In this document: positions 52,574 through 62,795 of the stretch, one piece after another | Layout: every line of letters begins with the position of its first letter | Numbering within the stretch: the stretch's first letter is position 1 | Assembly (NCBI RefSeq): GCF_015709455.1 | Contig: NZ_JADNQW010000003.1 | Span: 176,105-240,104, forward strand | Length of the DNA stretch: 64,000 nucleotides | Direction of reading: 5' to 3' | Source: Methylosinus sp. H3A | Lineage (GTDB): Bacteria; Pseudomonadota; Alphaproteobacteria; Rhizobiales; Beijerinckiaceae | Made by a program: the position numbers and the translations under genes | Notes under the pieces: model-generated | Databases searched by the model: none | The model's input: only the letters and a program-made list of their open reading frames with translations | Told to the model about the DNA's origin: nothing

Positions 52574-53042
52574 GATCGATCCGAAGGATCATCAGCAGTA
52601 ATGGCACGAGAAGGACAGGCCACAGCGCGGACAAGTGATTGGCGGGCGAGGCCGCATAGGACCAGGAATGACCGGAGAGCATCGGAAACAGCAGCCGCGA
52701 GAGAGCGAGCGCCGCGCCCGCCATGGCGAGCCAGGGCGCGAGCAGGCCGAAGGCGCGGCCTTCGCTCGGCGTGCGCGCGGGCAACCGGCCGAGCGCCCTG
52801 AGAAAGCGCAGCATCAGCATAGCCGTTCCGACCGCCGACAGCGTCACGAGCCATGCGACAATTCCTTCGCCGAGCGAGCCCTTTATGGCGAGCTTCGCCA
52901 AGGCGCCGCCCGAGAGCGGAAATCCGGCGATGGCGAGCGCGGTGAAGACGGAGACGAACATCACTGGCCGGCTCGGCGAGGCCCCGATGCCGGAGAACAG
53001 AGCTGGCCCATGTCCGCTCCCTATGAGGTCGTGCGCTTCCAC
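52574..53042 (-). pseudogene. Fragment of a NuoL/MrpD-like proton-pumping subunit
   Basis: About 155 residues: FSGIGASPSRPVMFVSVFTA, LAIAGFPLSGGALAKLAIKG, SAVGTAMLMLRFLRALGRLP, LSRLLFPMLSGHSWSYA, with several membrane helices. AGFPLSGGALAKLAIK is the conserved helix-loop of NuoL/NuoN/MrpD (complex I and Mrp antiporter) proteins, from near their C-terminus. The start is missing and the end reads into the IS66 scrap. Its presence shows that a chromosomal-type gene was caught up in a deletion. Confidence 0.65.
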
Positions 53043-53255
53043 TCATCCATAAGGTGACAGTCGCCGGCGAAAAATTGCGCTATCCGAGCCCCTGCGCTGT
53101 GCTTTTCTTGCAACAAGTGAGAAAAATTGTTTCTATTTTGTTACAACATTTCTCAACTGTGTCGCCGATCGATTGACGACGTTCATCCGTAAAATTACGC
53201 AGCAAACGTGTCCTTTGCCGTTCGTGGCTGAAAGGATCGACTGCGGAGTGGGAAG

Positions 53256-55649
53256 ATGAGCGGAGTCGATGCGTCGACCGGGAACGAAATTCGTCGTGGC
53301 AGACGATCGCTTCGCGGCAATATTGGCTCGGCTCGCAGGGCTCTCCTGAGTTCGGCGGCGGCTCTGGCTCTGGCAGGCGGCGCTCGGGCCGAGCCGGTAG
53401 CGACGACGCTCCTTCCGGAAGTGAGAGTCGATGCGCCGCAGGAAAAGGCTCGGCCTGCACCTCGGCCCGTTTCCCATGCGAGCGTCCGAGCGCGCGCTGT
53501 TCGCCGGGCCGCGCAAGCGCCGCGCGCGCCGGCCCAGCCGATCGCCGTCGCGCCGCGTGTCGAGAAGACATTCCGGGACTCCACCACGGCGAGCGGTGTC
53601 GTTTTCGGGCGCGGCCCGATCGGCGTCCAAGGCTATGTCGCGGCCGGCACGTCCTCGGCGACCAAGACCACCACCTCCATCATGGACATTCCTCAATCGG
53701 TCACGATCCTCACCAAGCAGCAGATGCAGGATCGCGGCAGCGTGAGTCTCGGCCAGGCGCTGACCTATGTCCCGGGCGTGACGGTTGCGCAGGGCGAGGG
53801 CAATCGCGATCAGATCACCATCCGCGGCCAGGACACGACCGCCGATTTCTATACCGACGGCGTACGCGACGACGCGCAATATTATCGTGATCTCTACAAT
53901 ATCTCCTCGGTGGAGGTGCTGAAGGGGCCGAGCGCCATGATCTTCGGCCGAGGCGGCGGCGGCGGCGTCGTCAATCGCGTGACAAAGAAGGCCGACGGCC
54001 AAACCATTCGTGAACTCGGCTTTAGTACCGGAAGCTGGGGCCGCAAGCGCGCGACCGTCGATCTCGGACAGGCAGTCTCAGACACGGTCGCATTGCGTCT
54101 CAACGCGCTCTATGAGCAGTCCTACGGCTTCCGCGACTTTTTCGATCTCGAGCGATATGGCGTCAATCCGACGCTGACATGGCGTCCGGAGGAGAACACA
54201 TATTTGACGCTGAACTACGAGCATTTCCGGGATCACCGCACGGCCGACAGAGGCATTCCCTCGATCGGCGGCGTCTCGGTCGGCGGCCTGCCTGTCGTTC
54301 CGGCCTATCCGGCCTCCGTGCCGATCGATTCCTTCTTCGGCAATCCGGGTGTCAGCTATTCCAAGGTCGATCTCAACCGCGCGTCGCTGGTCGTCGACCA
54401 TAAGACGGACTTCGGCCTCGAGATTCATAACCAAACCGTCTATGCGGATTATCAGAAGCGCTATCAGAACACATTTCCCGATCAGCCGGTGAATCTCGCG
54501 ACGGGGCTGGTCCGCATCGACGGATATGTCGCCTCGAATCCGCGGCAGAGCATCTTCAACCAGACCGACTTCACCTATAAATTCTCGCTCTCTCCAGACA
54601 TCCGGCATACGCTTTTGTTCGGCGCCGAATTCGGAAATCAGAGGAGCGACGATTGGCGTGATCTCTCGCGCTGGAACGACCCGCTGGTGGGTCCCCAGCG
54701 CGTCACCACGCCCTTCTGGTCTCCGACCGTCTATAATCAGGTTTCCTTCACCAATCCCAACCGCAGACGCCACACCGATCTCGATTTAGCGGCCGGCTAT
54801 GTTCAGGACCAGATCGAAATCACCCGCTATGTCAATGTCGTCGCCGGCGTGAGATTCGACAGCTTCGATCTCGCATTCGCCGATGCGCTCACCGGTCAGC
54901 AGTTGAAACGCGCCGACAATCGATGGTCGCCGCGCGTTGGCGTCGTGGTGAAGCCTCTCGAGGAGTTGTCGCTCTACGGGAGTTGGTCGCGCTCCTTCCT
55001 GCCCAGCGCAGGCGATCAGTTCAATGTCCTGAACGTCACCACAGCGTCGCTCGCGCCGCAGCGCTTCGAAAATTTCGAGATCGGCTTCAAGGCGCAGATC
55101 TTGCCGCTCCTCTATTTCACCGGCGCGTTGTATCAGCTCGATCGCACCAATCAGCAGCTGACTGTCGGACCGATCGCCAATATCATCGGCGACACGCGGA
55201 CGAGGGGCGGCGAAGTCGGGCTGGTCGGCAAGGTCACCGACGAGTGGCAGGTCTCGCTCGGCTACGCCCATCAAGCCGCCGCGATCATGAGCGCCGAGAA
55301 CGCGGGCGCGGTCGGCAGGGTCGTTCCCTCCGTGCCGAGGGACACCTTCTCCTTCTGGAACCGATATGACATCACGCCGATGTTCGGTGTCGGCGCAGGC
55401 GTCGTGCATAATGCGCGTTTCTACGCGGCAATCGACAATTCCGTGATCGTTCCCGGCTACACGCGCGTCGACGGCGCGGTATTCTTCAACCCCGGAAAGG
55501 ATTTCTTCGGCCTCGGCGAGGAAATGAGCGCGCAGGTCAATATCGAGAACATTCTCGGGGCGACCTACTACGCTGCTGCGCACAACAACAACAACATCAT
55601 GCCGGGCGCGCCGCGCTCCGCTTATGTAACAATCAACGCAAAATTTTGA
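53256..55649 (+). CDS. TonB-dependent siderophore receptor
   Basis: 797 aa, intact. Signal sequence ALLSSAAALALAGGARA after a basic start; short TonB-box-like stretch before the plug. Plug: IMDIPQSVTILTKQQMQDRG, SLGQALTYVPGVTVAQGEGN-RDQITIRGQDTTADFYTDGV, YNISSVEVLKGPSAMIFGRG-GGGGVVNRVTKKA. Barrel ends in YVTINAKF with terminal Phe. RGQ, LKGPSAM-FGRG-GGGV-N are signatures of FhuA/FiuA/FoxA-class ferric siderophore receptors (Fiu-like, catecholate). Upstream 53057-53255 is AT-richer (TTGTTTCTATTTTGTTAC) and may carry a Fur or extracytoplasmic sigma promoter. Stand-alone. Confidence 0.92.
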   Translation: MSGVDASTGNEIRRGRRSLRGNIGSARRALLSSAAALALAGGARAEPVATTLLPEVRVDAPQEKARPAPRPVSHASVRARAVRRAAQAPRAPAQPIAVAPRVEKTFRDSTTASGVVFGRGPIGVQGYVAAGTSSATKTTTSIMDIPQSVTILTKQQMQDRGSVSLGQALTYVPGVTVAQGEGNRDQITIRGQDTTADFYTDGVRDDAQYYRDLYNISSVEVLKGPSAMIFGRGGGGGVVNRVTKKADGQTIRELGFSTGSWGRKRATVDLGQAVSDTVALRLNALYEQSYGFRDFFDLERYGVNPTLTWRPEENTYLTLNYEHFRDHRTADRGIPSIGGVSVGGLPVVPAYPASVPIDSFFGNPGVSYSKVDLNRASLVVDHKTDFGLEIHNQTVYADYQKRYQNTFPDQPVNLATGLVRIDGYVASNPRQSIFNQTDFTYKFSLSPDIRHTLLFGAEFGNQRSDDWRDLSRWNDPLVGPQRVTTPFWSPTVYNQVSFTNPNRRRHTDLDLAAGYVQDQIEITRYVNVVAGVRFDSFDLAFADALTGQQLKRADNRWSPRVGVVVKPLEELSLYGSWSRSFLPSAGDQFNVLNVTTASLAPQRFENFEIGFKAQILPLLYFTGALYQLDRTNQQLTVGPIANIIGDTRTRGGEVGLVGKVTDEWQVSLGYAHQAAAIMSAENAGAVGRVVPSVPRDTFSFWNRYDITPMFGVGAGVVHNARFYAAIDNSVIVPGYTRVDGAVFFNPGKDFFGLGEEMSAQVNIENILGATYYAAAHNNNNIMPGAPRSAYVTINAKF

Positions 55650-55660
55650 GCGCAAACAGC

Positions 55661-56495
55661 GGTTCTGGTGCAAACGGCGTGAGCGGGGCATAATCCGTGA
55701 GGGCGGAACCGGACGCTGGGGTAATGGGTGATGCTGAGTGCGGACGAACTTTTCAAAGGCCGCCATTTCGACCGCGAGATCATCGTTCTCTGCGTGCGCT
55801 GGTATCTGCGATACAAGCTCAGCTTTCGCGATCTCGTGGAAATGATGGCCGAACGCGGCTTATCTTTGGCTCACACGACCATCATGCGCTGGGTTCAGCG
55901 CTACGTTCCGGAGTTCGAAAAGCGGTGGAACCGATTCTCGCGCCAAGTCGGCGGATCGTGGCGCGTCGATGAGACCTACGTCAAAATCAAGGGGCGGTGG
56001 GTCTATCTCTACCGCGCCGTGGACAAGGCAGGAAAAACAGTGGAGTTTTTGCTGCGCGCGAAGCGAGATGTCGCCGCCGCCAAAGCGTTTTTCCGTCGTG
56101 CGTTCGCGAGCCACGGACGGCCGCCGGGCAAAATCACGCTCGACGGATATCAGGCGTCACATCGGGCGGCGCGCGAGCTTCTCGCACAGCATCGAGGCGG
56201 CGCACGGACTCGCATTCGATCTTCGAAATACCTGAATAATCTGATTGAACAGGATCACCGATCTATCAAGCTTCGTTTGGGGCCGATGCTCGGGTTCAAG
56301 CGATTCCGACATGCGGCGATCACGATCGCCGGCGTCGAACTCATGCATCGCATCAGGAAGGGGCAATTCGCGCTGAGCAGATTAAGAGCCGCCGGGACAA
56401 CTGCGCCCGAAATCTGGAGTGCAGTGCTCGCTGCCTGATCCTAACGAACTGCCGGACCCCATCGCGTAGCGATCGGCCAAAATTGCACCGCAACC
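55661..56495 (+). mobile_element. IS6-family insertion sequence
   Basis: 835 bp with short inverted repeats GGTTCTGGTGCAAA (55661-55674) and ATTGCACCGCAACC (56482-56495). The family normally makes an 8-bp target duplication; flanks here (CAAACAGC and TTGATCTG) do not match, so it may result from a cointegrate or deletion event. Confidence 0.8.
55731..56438 (+). CDS. IS6-family transposase
   Basis: 235 aa, intact. FKGRHFDREIIVLCVRWYLR, YKLSFRDLVEMMAERGLSLA, HTTIMRWVQRYVPEFEKRWN, then DDE core: WRVDETYVKIKGRWVYLYRA (first Asp), ITLDGYQASHRAARELLAQ (second Asp), and NNLIEQDHRSIKLRLGPMLG (Glu). Typical IS26/IS240-like protein. Such elements mobilise neighbouring genes through cointegrates and deletions, fitting the scrambled surroundings. 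Confidence 0.93.
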   Translation: MLSADELFKGRHFDREIIVLCVRWYLRYKLSFRDLVEMMAERGLSLAHTTIMRWVQRYVPEFEKRWNRFSRQVGGSWRVDETYVKIKGRWVYLYRAVDKAGKTVEFLLRAKRDVAAAKAFFRRAFASHGRPPGKITLDGYQASHRAARELLAQHRGGARTRIRSSKYLNNLIEQDHRSIKLRLGPMLGFKRFRHAAITIAGVELMHRIRKGQFALSRLRAAGTTAPEIWSAVLAA

Positions 56496-56697
56496 TTGAT
56501 CTGCATCGTATCTCTCTGGGCCTCGCGAGGACCCGCGGCCGGGCCGACGACGCCGAAAATGCACCGCAGGACGGTAAAGGAAAGGGTCGTTGTCGCGCTG
56601 CCGCGCGTTGATAATGTTGACGGCCACAATAGTCTATCTTATCGCTAGACACGAGAGGCTATATCAACGGTTGATATGCTGCGACTGATTTGGGGGA

Positions 56698-58029
56698 ATG
56701 ATGGACCGCTTGCAATTGCGCAGAGTCACTGCAGCTACGGCATTGGCCGGTGGTTTGATCGTCAACCCCCCAATCGCTCGAGCGACCGAGGGCTATTTTC
56801 TCGAGGGCTACGGGACGCGCGAAAAAGGTCTTGCCGGCGCGGGCGTCGCCGACTCCCGCGACCCGCTCGCATTGTCGATTAATCCCGCCGGTCTCGTGGA
56901 TGTCGGTCAACAATTCACGGGTGGGCTCACGGCTTTCTCGCCGGACCGGGGCTACACCACCTCTGGTCCTGGATTCGTGGCGCAGGGCGACGTCCGAAGC
57001 GGGCGCGGCCTGTTTCCGATCCCGAATTTCGGCTACAGCCAGCCGATCGACCAAACTTCGGCCTGGGGCGTCGCCGCCTACGGCAATGGCGGCATGAACA
57101 CGACCTATTCGAAGAATTACGCCAGCCAGTTCTTTCCCAACCCGTTCGCCTGCCCCAGGCCCGGCGTCTTTTGTGGAGAGAACGCCGGCGTCGACCTGAA
57201 CCAGGCCTTCCTCTCCGCGGGCTACGCTCAACGGTTCGGAAGCGTTTCGATCGGCGTCGCGCCTATACTCGCCATCCAGATCTTCAAAGCGCGCGGTCTT
57301 TCGGGATTTGGGCCGTTCTCGGTCGATCGCAGCAATCTCTCCGACCACAGCTATAACTGGTCGGTCGGCGCGGGCGTGCGCGCCGGCGCGCAATGGAATG
57401 TCACCAATCAATTGCGTGTCGGCGTCGCTGCTTCGACGCCGATTTGGACGACGAAATTATACAAATACTCGGGCTTGTTCGCGGAGGGCGGCGGCTTTGA
57501 CATTCCCGCCACCGTCACGGCCGGCGTCGCCTTCGACGTTCTGCCGACCGTCACCTTGCTCGCCGACTGGAGGCATATTTTCTACTCGCACGTCGCCTCG
57601 GTCGGCAATTCATCGCAACTGCCATATCTCTTCGGTTTGGCGAATGGACCGGGCTTTGGTTGGAGCGACGTCGACGCGATCAAATTGGGCGCCGAATGGC
57701 GGGCGACTGCCGACTGGACCTTCCGCGTTGGCTACTCGCACAACAATAATCCGATCGAGTCGCGCGACGTGACGATCAATATTCTCGCGCCAGGCGTCGT
57801 GACCGACCACATCAGCGGCGGCCTCAGCTATCGCGTCACGCCGAATTCGACGATCGATCTCGCCGCTGTCGTCTCGCCCAGGCACTCTGTCTCCGGCATC
57901 GAGGTCACGCCCGCCGGCCCCAATCCGTTTCGCACCATCAATATCTATCTTAGCGAGTTCGAAGTCACGGCGGGTTTGACCTACAAATTCGACTCCGGGC
58001 CAACGCCCGCCCTCGTCGCGAAATACTGA
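56698..58029 (+). CDS. FadL/TodX-family outer-membrane porin for hydrophobic compounds
   Basis: 443 aa. Signal peptide (AATALAGGLIVNPPIARA), then EGYFLEGYGTREKGLAGAGV-ADSRDPLALSINPAGL, the N-terminal hatch motif of FadL/OmpP1/TodX (the G-A-G-A-x-A...A...NPA pattern). Barrel strands follow, ending FEVTAGLTYKFDSGPTPALV. FadL-like porins let long-chain fatty acids or aromatic/alkane substrates cross the outer membrane. It lies among TonB receptors, so this end of the window is an outer-membrane uptake cluster. Two ATGs (56698 and 56701) are both possible. Confidence 0.88.
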   Translation: MMDRLQLRRVTAATALAGGLIVNPPIARATEGYFLEGYGTREKGLAGAGVADSRDPLALSINPAGLVDVGQQFTGGLTAFSPDRGYTTSGPGFVAQGDVRSGRGLFPIPNFGYSQPIDQTSAWGVAAYGNGGMNTTYSKNYASQFFPNPFACPRPGVFCGENAGVDLNQAFLSAGYAQRFGSVSIGVAPILAIQIFKARGLSGFGPFSVDRSNLSDHSYNWSVGAGVRAGAQWNVTNQLRVGVAASTPIWTTKLYKYSGLFAEGGGFDIPATVTAGVAFDVLPTVTLLADWRHIFYSHVASVGNSSQLPYLFGLANGPGFGWSDVDAIKLGAEWRATADWTFRVGYSHNNNPIESRDVTINILAPGVVTDHISGGLSYRVTPNSTIDLAAVVSPRHSVSGIEVTPAGPNPFRTINIYLSEFEVTAGLTYKFDSGPTPALVAKY

Positions 58030-58419
58030 AGGTCAGCATCGCAGCTCCAGATATGACTGGGATTCCTTCGCAAAAGGTCGTCCCTCCGAGCGGCGTCACC
58101 TACGAGCGGGTGGATGCCGCTCGCATCGGGAATCTCAATTTGAGTCGTGGGGGCTCCGTCGCACAGGAAGAGCGGTCCGTGTGCGGTCTCGAGCGCTTGG
58201 TGTTCGTTTCTTGCTCATGGTGAAGTCGCCATGGTCCACGGGTTGCAGCCGCCTTTGCTCGCGTCCCAATAGCGAGGAGCGTGGGCCGGGTTCGATGTAT
58301 TGAACCGGCTCGAAAGAAACGCGGACGCTGCCCCACCAAAGATTAGCCGAGTTCGATCGACGCCGCGCTCCGTCCAAGGTGTAACGGCGTCACGACCGGG
58401 GCGCATGCGCTCGGACTCG

Positions 58420-58595
58420 CGAACATGGCGTTTCAGCTGACGCAGGATCGCGTTGTCGCTGATCGGCATGGCGAGCCGCGCCAGCAATCTTTCGCTCGTC
58501 AGACCTCCTGCGGCGTGTCCGAACAGCCGAACGATCTCTGCGACCCGGACAGTGCGGCGCGCCATGGGAGCAGCGACCGAAGGCAGGCGTTCCAC
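58420..58595 (-). pseudogene. ISL3-family transposase fragment
   Basis: About 60 residues: RTVRVAEIVRLFGHAAGGLT, SERLLARLAMPISDNAILRQ-LKRHV, clearly matching RVAKLIRLFGHGVGGRPSER in the larger ISL3 copy at 48601-50169. Cut at its N-terminal side by an IS66 left end at 58596. Confidence 0.75.
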
Positions 58596-58862
58596 GTAAG
58601 CGCCGTTGTTGCCCCATTGATTTTTTGGGTTCTGGCGGATTTTCGGATGTGAGATTCTTCTGAGGGACAGCCATGTCTCTGGAGGGATCCGAAGATGAAC
58701 GAGAATGCGACAGTCGAAACGGCTTTGGGCGCGGGATTTGTCGGACGTGTGGATTTCCGCCGTTCACGTTCGGGCAATCGGCTGTGGTCGAAGGAGCTGA
58801 AGGGCCGGATCGTGCGAGAGAGTCTCGCGCCTGGAGCCCGTGTCGCCGATGTGGCATGCAAA
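58596..58862 (+). pseudogene. IS66-family left end and OrfA fragment
   Basis: GTAAGCGCCGTTG at 58596 is an IS66-type terminal repeat. From ATG 58695 the frame reads WSKELKGRIVRESLAPGARV-ADVACKYRI, the HTH start of IS66 TnpA (…KGRIVAESL-PGA-VAEVARR). The frame then continues without a stop into a TonB-receptor fragment, so an IS-encoded N-terminus is fused to a receptor C-terminus. Confidence 0.75.
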
Positions 58863-59255
58863 TATCGGATATGGACATTCAACATCGGCGCGAACTACGA
58901 GCATCCGCTCGGTGCCATTTTCGCCGGTCTCGGCGGCTTCGGCAGCCTCGACGACTGGACCTCGGAGCCGCTCACGGCATTCGGCTATTTCAACGTCAAC
59001 TGGCAGGACAAGACGCAACTGACCAATCCCTGGTCCATTCGGCAATATTGGCAGAGGAGCTACGCGATCGTGAATGTCGGCGCCGGCATCCGCACGGATG
59101 ACGACAAATACAGCCTCACCTTCTGGCCCAAGAACATCGGCGACGAGAGGCCTTTCAGCACCTGGGATCTCGGAATCGGCGGCAACCCGGCGAGGGTCGG
59201 CCTCACTCGCTGGCCGGCGACCTTCGGCGGCGCGTTTCGAGTGAAGCTCTACTGA
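58863..59255 (+). pseudogene. TonB-dependent receptor C-terminal fragment
   Basis: 130 residues in frame with the preceding IS66 OrfA fragment: FNIGANYEHPLGAIFAGLGG, AFGYFNVNWQDKTQLTNPWS, AYGIVNVGAGIRTDDDKYSL-like (AIVNVGAGIRTDDDKYSLTF), WPKNIGDERPFSTWDLGIGG and the barrel end FGGAFRVKLY. Same family as 51843, 59835 and 62796. It lacks signal and plug and cannot function. Confidence 0.8.
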
Positions 59256-59289
59256 TCGGGGCTCACCGCCGACTGTTTCGATCGTCGGC

Positions 59290-59766
59290 ATCAGCTGGAC
59301 GCGTCCCAGAAAAACCCCGGTCTGCTCGGCAACACAATATGGGTACAAAGCTGACTGACCTTCACCGACGCCGCAGGACGCCTTGCTCCGGTTCAAGTAC
59401 CCCCGTCTCGTCGATGACGAGAACCGCGTTGTCATCGGCAGCTCTCGAGCGCGTAATCGCGCTCGATGTCGCGCAACGGGTCTGCGTCCCAGCGTCCGCG
59501 GCCCAAAATCGCCTGCGGTCGCCACGGGCACGGATTGTCCGCCAATTCGGCGTGCATCCATTCCGACTCGCGCCGCTCCTCGCCGAGTAGGCTGTCGAGA
59601 AAATGCTCCGCCGACCTCGCTACCCGCTCTTGGGTGAACAGCGGTCGCGTCCGCCCCTTCACATCCTGCCGCGACGACGCCCGCACTCCAGTGCCGTCTC
59701 GATCGAAGCTCTCGACATCCCGTGCCCCTATGACGAATCATGGCGGCTCAGAGCGCCAGAAGTCGG
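59290..59766 (-). pseudogene. IS701/IS4-type transposase fragment
   Basis: The leftward frames contain FTQERVARSAEHFLDSLLGE, CPWRPQAILGRGRWDADPLR-DIERDYALES and, after frameshifts, a VGVFLGR-like stretch before the receptor fragment, as in the N-terminal third of IS701-family transposases (…RRWDADAVRDD…AVLVVDETGF). Heavily damaged. Confidence 0.6.
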
Positions 59767-59834
59767 CTAAATACGCAACAGTAGTGTTACGTTGAACTTT
59801 TTAGCGGAACTTCGCAGCGCATCTGCCACTCCAC

Positions 59835-62257
59835 TCAGAAGAATTTCACGCGCAGCGTCCCGCCGATGGTGCGGACCGTGTCCGGCAAGCCGATCGTCGT
59901 CGGGCGGTGGCCGTGCCGGGGCTGAAGGACGTCGCCGGCCGGACGTCGGCGATGTTCTTGGCCCAGACGTTCAGGCTGAAGCGATCGTCGTCGGTACGGA
60001 TGCCGAAGCCGAGATTGGTCAATGCGTAGGCGTCCTGCCAATAATGGATGACCGCCGTCGGATCGGTCAGTTCCTGCTTGTCCTGCCAGGCGACGTTCGC
60101 GTAGACGAATCCGGTGACGGGACGATTCGCCCAATCGCCGAGGCCGTCGAATATCGCGCCGAGCGGACGCTCATAGTTGAAGCCAATATTGAAGGCGAAG
60201 GTCGGCACCGTGTTGAATCGCGAGTGCGATCTCGAGACCTGGAGCGGGCCTTCACGGTTCCTCCGCTCCAGGTCCAAGCGGCGTCGAGCGGCGCTTCGTC
60301 GAAGTCGATCCAGCGCGGATCGGTGATCGCGCCGGCGAAATTCAACCAGAAGCCCTCGAAGGCGTTCCATCGGCCGTCGAACTCGAACCGCGCAGACGAG
60401 CATGCTTGGCGGTGCCGAGATATGTCTGGCGCGTCGGCACGCCAGCGGCGTCGACGACCGACGTGTCACGAAATTGGTCTGGAAGTTGTAGAGTCGTTCC
60501 AGTAGAGATTCGCGTTGAGGATCAGGGTCTCGTCGAACCAGTTCGTCTTGATTCCGATCTCGTAGTCCCAGGAGGTCTCGGCTTGGTGATCACCGGCTGG
60601 AATTCTGGAACGCGTTGCCGACGAAAATGGCCTGCGCGCCGGTGTTGACGGCGCCCGCCTTCTCGCCGCGCCCGACGAGACCGTAGACGGTCACATTCTG
60701 GTTCACCTTGTATTGTGGATTGAAAATGCCGGTGAGCGCGTTGAGCGTCGCCTTCTGTCCACCAGTGTCGTAGAAGCGCTGGCCGCCACCGGCGACGATC
60801 GCCGCGACCTGCTCGGCGAGCGTTCCATTGCCGGGGCACGATCGTGTTCCAGCTGAAATTGGAGCCGGAGCGCACCTCCCAGCTGTCACGGAGTCCCGAT
60901 GGACAGGCTGAACTGCTCGTCGACATGATAGGTGGCGTTGCCATAGGCGGCAAACTGCAGATCCCGCGCCTTGCCATCGCGATTGTTCGTCATGTCGCGT
61001 AGGAATGCGCGACCGGAGTGACCGTCCGTCGGCGCGACTGCCGAACCAACGCGCCGCGTCGGAGCCGAAATTGGTGTAGGATCGGTTCCAGACATATTCG
61101 TAGAAGGCGAACAGGCTTGCCTTCCACTCCAATGGCTGGTCCTTGGGGAGGAGAGCCTGAACTCCTGCGAGAACTGCTCGACATAAGTGTTCGACGCGGT
61201 GTTGGTGATCTCGGTCAGATTATTGCCGCCGGAGTTGCGCGGCAGCAGGCGGAACTTACCGAAGGCGGTGATCGAGGTGAAGGTGTTCTCGGCCGATCTC
61301 GACGTTCAGCTCGTTGGAGACGAGATGCTGGCGCTCGTCGAGCGTGCCGAGCCGTGTTGAGCGGCTTGTAGGGATCGAGTGTGAAGAGCGGACGGCCGAG
61401 CCGAGTCGCCAGACGCTGCGCATAGGTCGGTTCGGCCGCGTGCCATTGGCGAGATCTGCGTCGTGTCGGCGATCGGCCGCTGGCGCTGTTGTTGTATTCG
61501 TGCGAGCGGAATAGTTGAAGATCAGACGGTCGGTGAAATTGTCTCCGACATAGTAGAGCTGGCCGCGCACCCCCAGCGATTGTCGCCCGGCATGCTCGCG
61601 CCCGAATTCTGGTCGAAGAATAGCCGTCGCCCTTGTCGTAATAAGCGGCGACGCGATAGGCGAGCTTATCCTCGATGATCGGCCCGGTCGGCGTTGAACT
61701 GCTGCAGGAGATGTAGATGGTTGCCGAACTGGGTCTCGAAGACCTCCTTGCGCTGGAACGACGGAAGCTGCGTGCGGATCACGATGGAGCCGACCGCCGT
61801 GTTCTTGCCGCCTGCCGTCCCTGTGGACCGAGCGCGACCTCGATCGATTCGGTGTCGATGAAAGTTCGCCCATTGGAACCCGACATGTTTCAGAAACACA
61901 TTGTCGACCATGAAGCCGGTGTCGAATTCGGAGCCGTCGCCGGCTCCCAGCGCCTTTGGCGACGCCGCGGATGGCGGCGCGACGTTCGGGATTGCCGAGA
62001 CCCGGATTATAACTCGGAAGCTTTTGGGCGAAATCGCTCAGCCTGAAGAGCTGTTCGCGTTCCGCGGTCTTCGGGTCGATGACGACGATCGGGTCGCGGG
62101 ATTTAGAACCTCGACCTTGCGCTTTGATAATTCGCCGGGAAGGTCCGTCGCCGCTCCACGACGACGTCGGCGACTGGCTCCTCCGCGAGCACGGTCCAGG
62201 CGCAGCAGCCCCGAGAGCTAGCCCTACGCACATGACACGTAAACTGATCCCCGACAT
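59835..62257 (-). pseudogene. Full-length TonB-dependent receptor with dense frameshifts
   Basis: From ATG 62257 (MSGISLRVMCVGLALGAAAP signal) the reading passes through all three frames: VVIDPKTAEREQLFRLSDFA-QKLPSYNP (plug), TAGGKNTAVGSIVIRTQLPS, YNNYSARTNTTT-like barrel parts, ARGIFNPQYKVNQNVTVYG, FNIGFNYERPLGAIFDGLGD, LGFGIRTDDDRFSLNVWAKN-IADVRP, to the last strand IGGTLRVKFF. A dozen or more single-base insertions or deletions are needed to read it; I verified an additional T near 61875, a missing A near 61820, an additional C near 61692 and a missing T near 61628. The amino-acid sequence between them is well kept. Confidence 0.85.
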
Positions 62258-62795
62258 TAACTGACGTTCGAACCGACTCCTGCGACAGACATAATTTTTA
62301 CCCCACCGATTGCGCCTACATATCCATACTAGGAATATAGTATTAAGTAATGCCCGAACGCAAACCGGCTGAACGGGATCGCCATCGGTTCTGGATGGCT
62401 TCGTCTCAGGCTCGCGAGGACGGCCCATACAGGCCGCCGGCGCCACTCGGCGAAAAAGTGGCTGGCGCAGCTAATTGCTATGGCCTGAAGCTGGCGGCGA
62501 CGCCCACCACCCCACAGGAGCGTGCGAGATCGGCCCACGGACTTTCCGACCGCGCGCTGCCGGCGAGCTTCCCGCTTTTGCGGGAGCGTCATCTTGGCGA
62601 AGCGGCCCATGTGCTGCCCGCTGCTCTTTCGCCCGTGCTCGCCACCACTGGAACCTCGCGCGCCCGAACCTATTCGCAGACACCTGCCGCACGACTCGGC
62701 GGGGCCGTTCTCGCAAAAATGTGACATTTTGTGCATTGTCCCCTACGTATTTTACCGATAAAGTCGATCGACTACCTAGTTTATAGGGGGCGACT
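62258..62795. other. Region between two divergent TonB receptor genes
   Basis: About 540 bases. The first 80 next to the pseudogene start are AT-rich (TACATATCCATACTAGGAAT, ATAGTATTAAGTAA) and look like promoter sequence. The rest is GC-rich with no gene I recognise. AT-rich again just before 62796 (TATTTTACCGATAAAGTCGA), a likely promoter for the next receptor. Confidence 0.4.

Noticed and set aside
51785..52801. 338-codon frame across TonB and IS66 relics
   Set aside because: It is only the IS66 TnpC tail in its middle with out-of-frame noise at both ends; real parts are listed separately.
62350..62724. Pair of overlapping frames between the divergent TonB receptors
   Set aside because: Neither strand shows a known domain; both have the Arg/Ala/Pro composition typical of noncoding GC-rich DNA.
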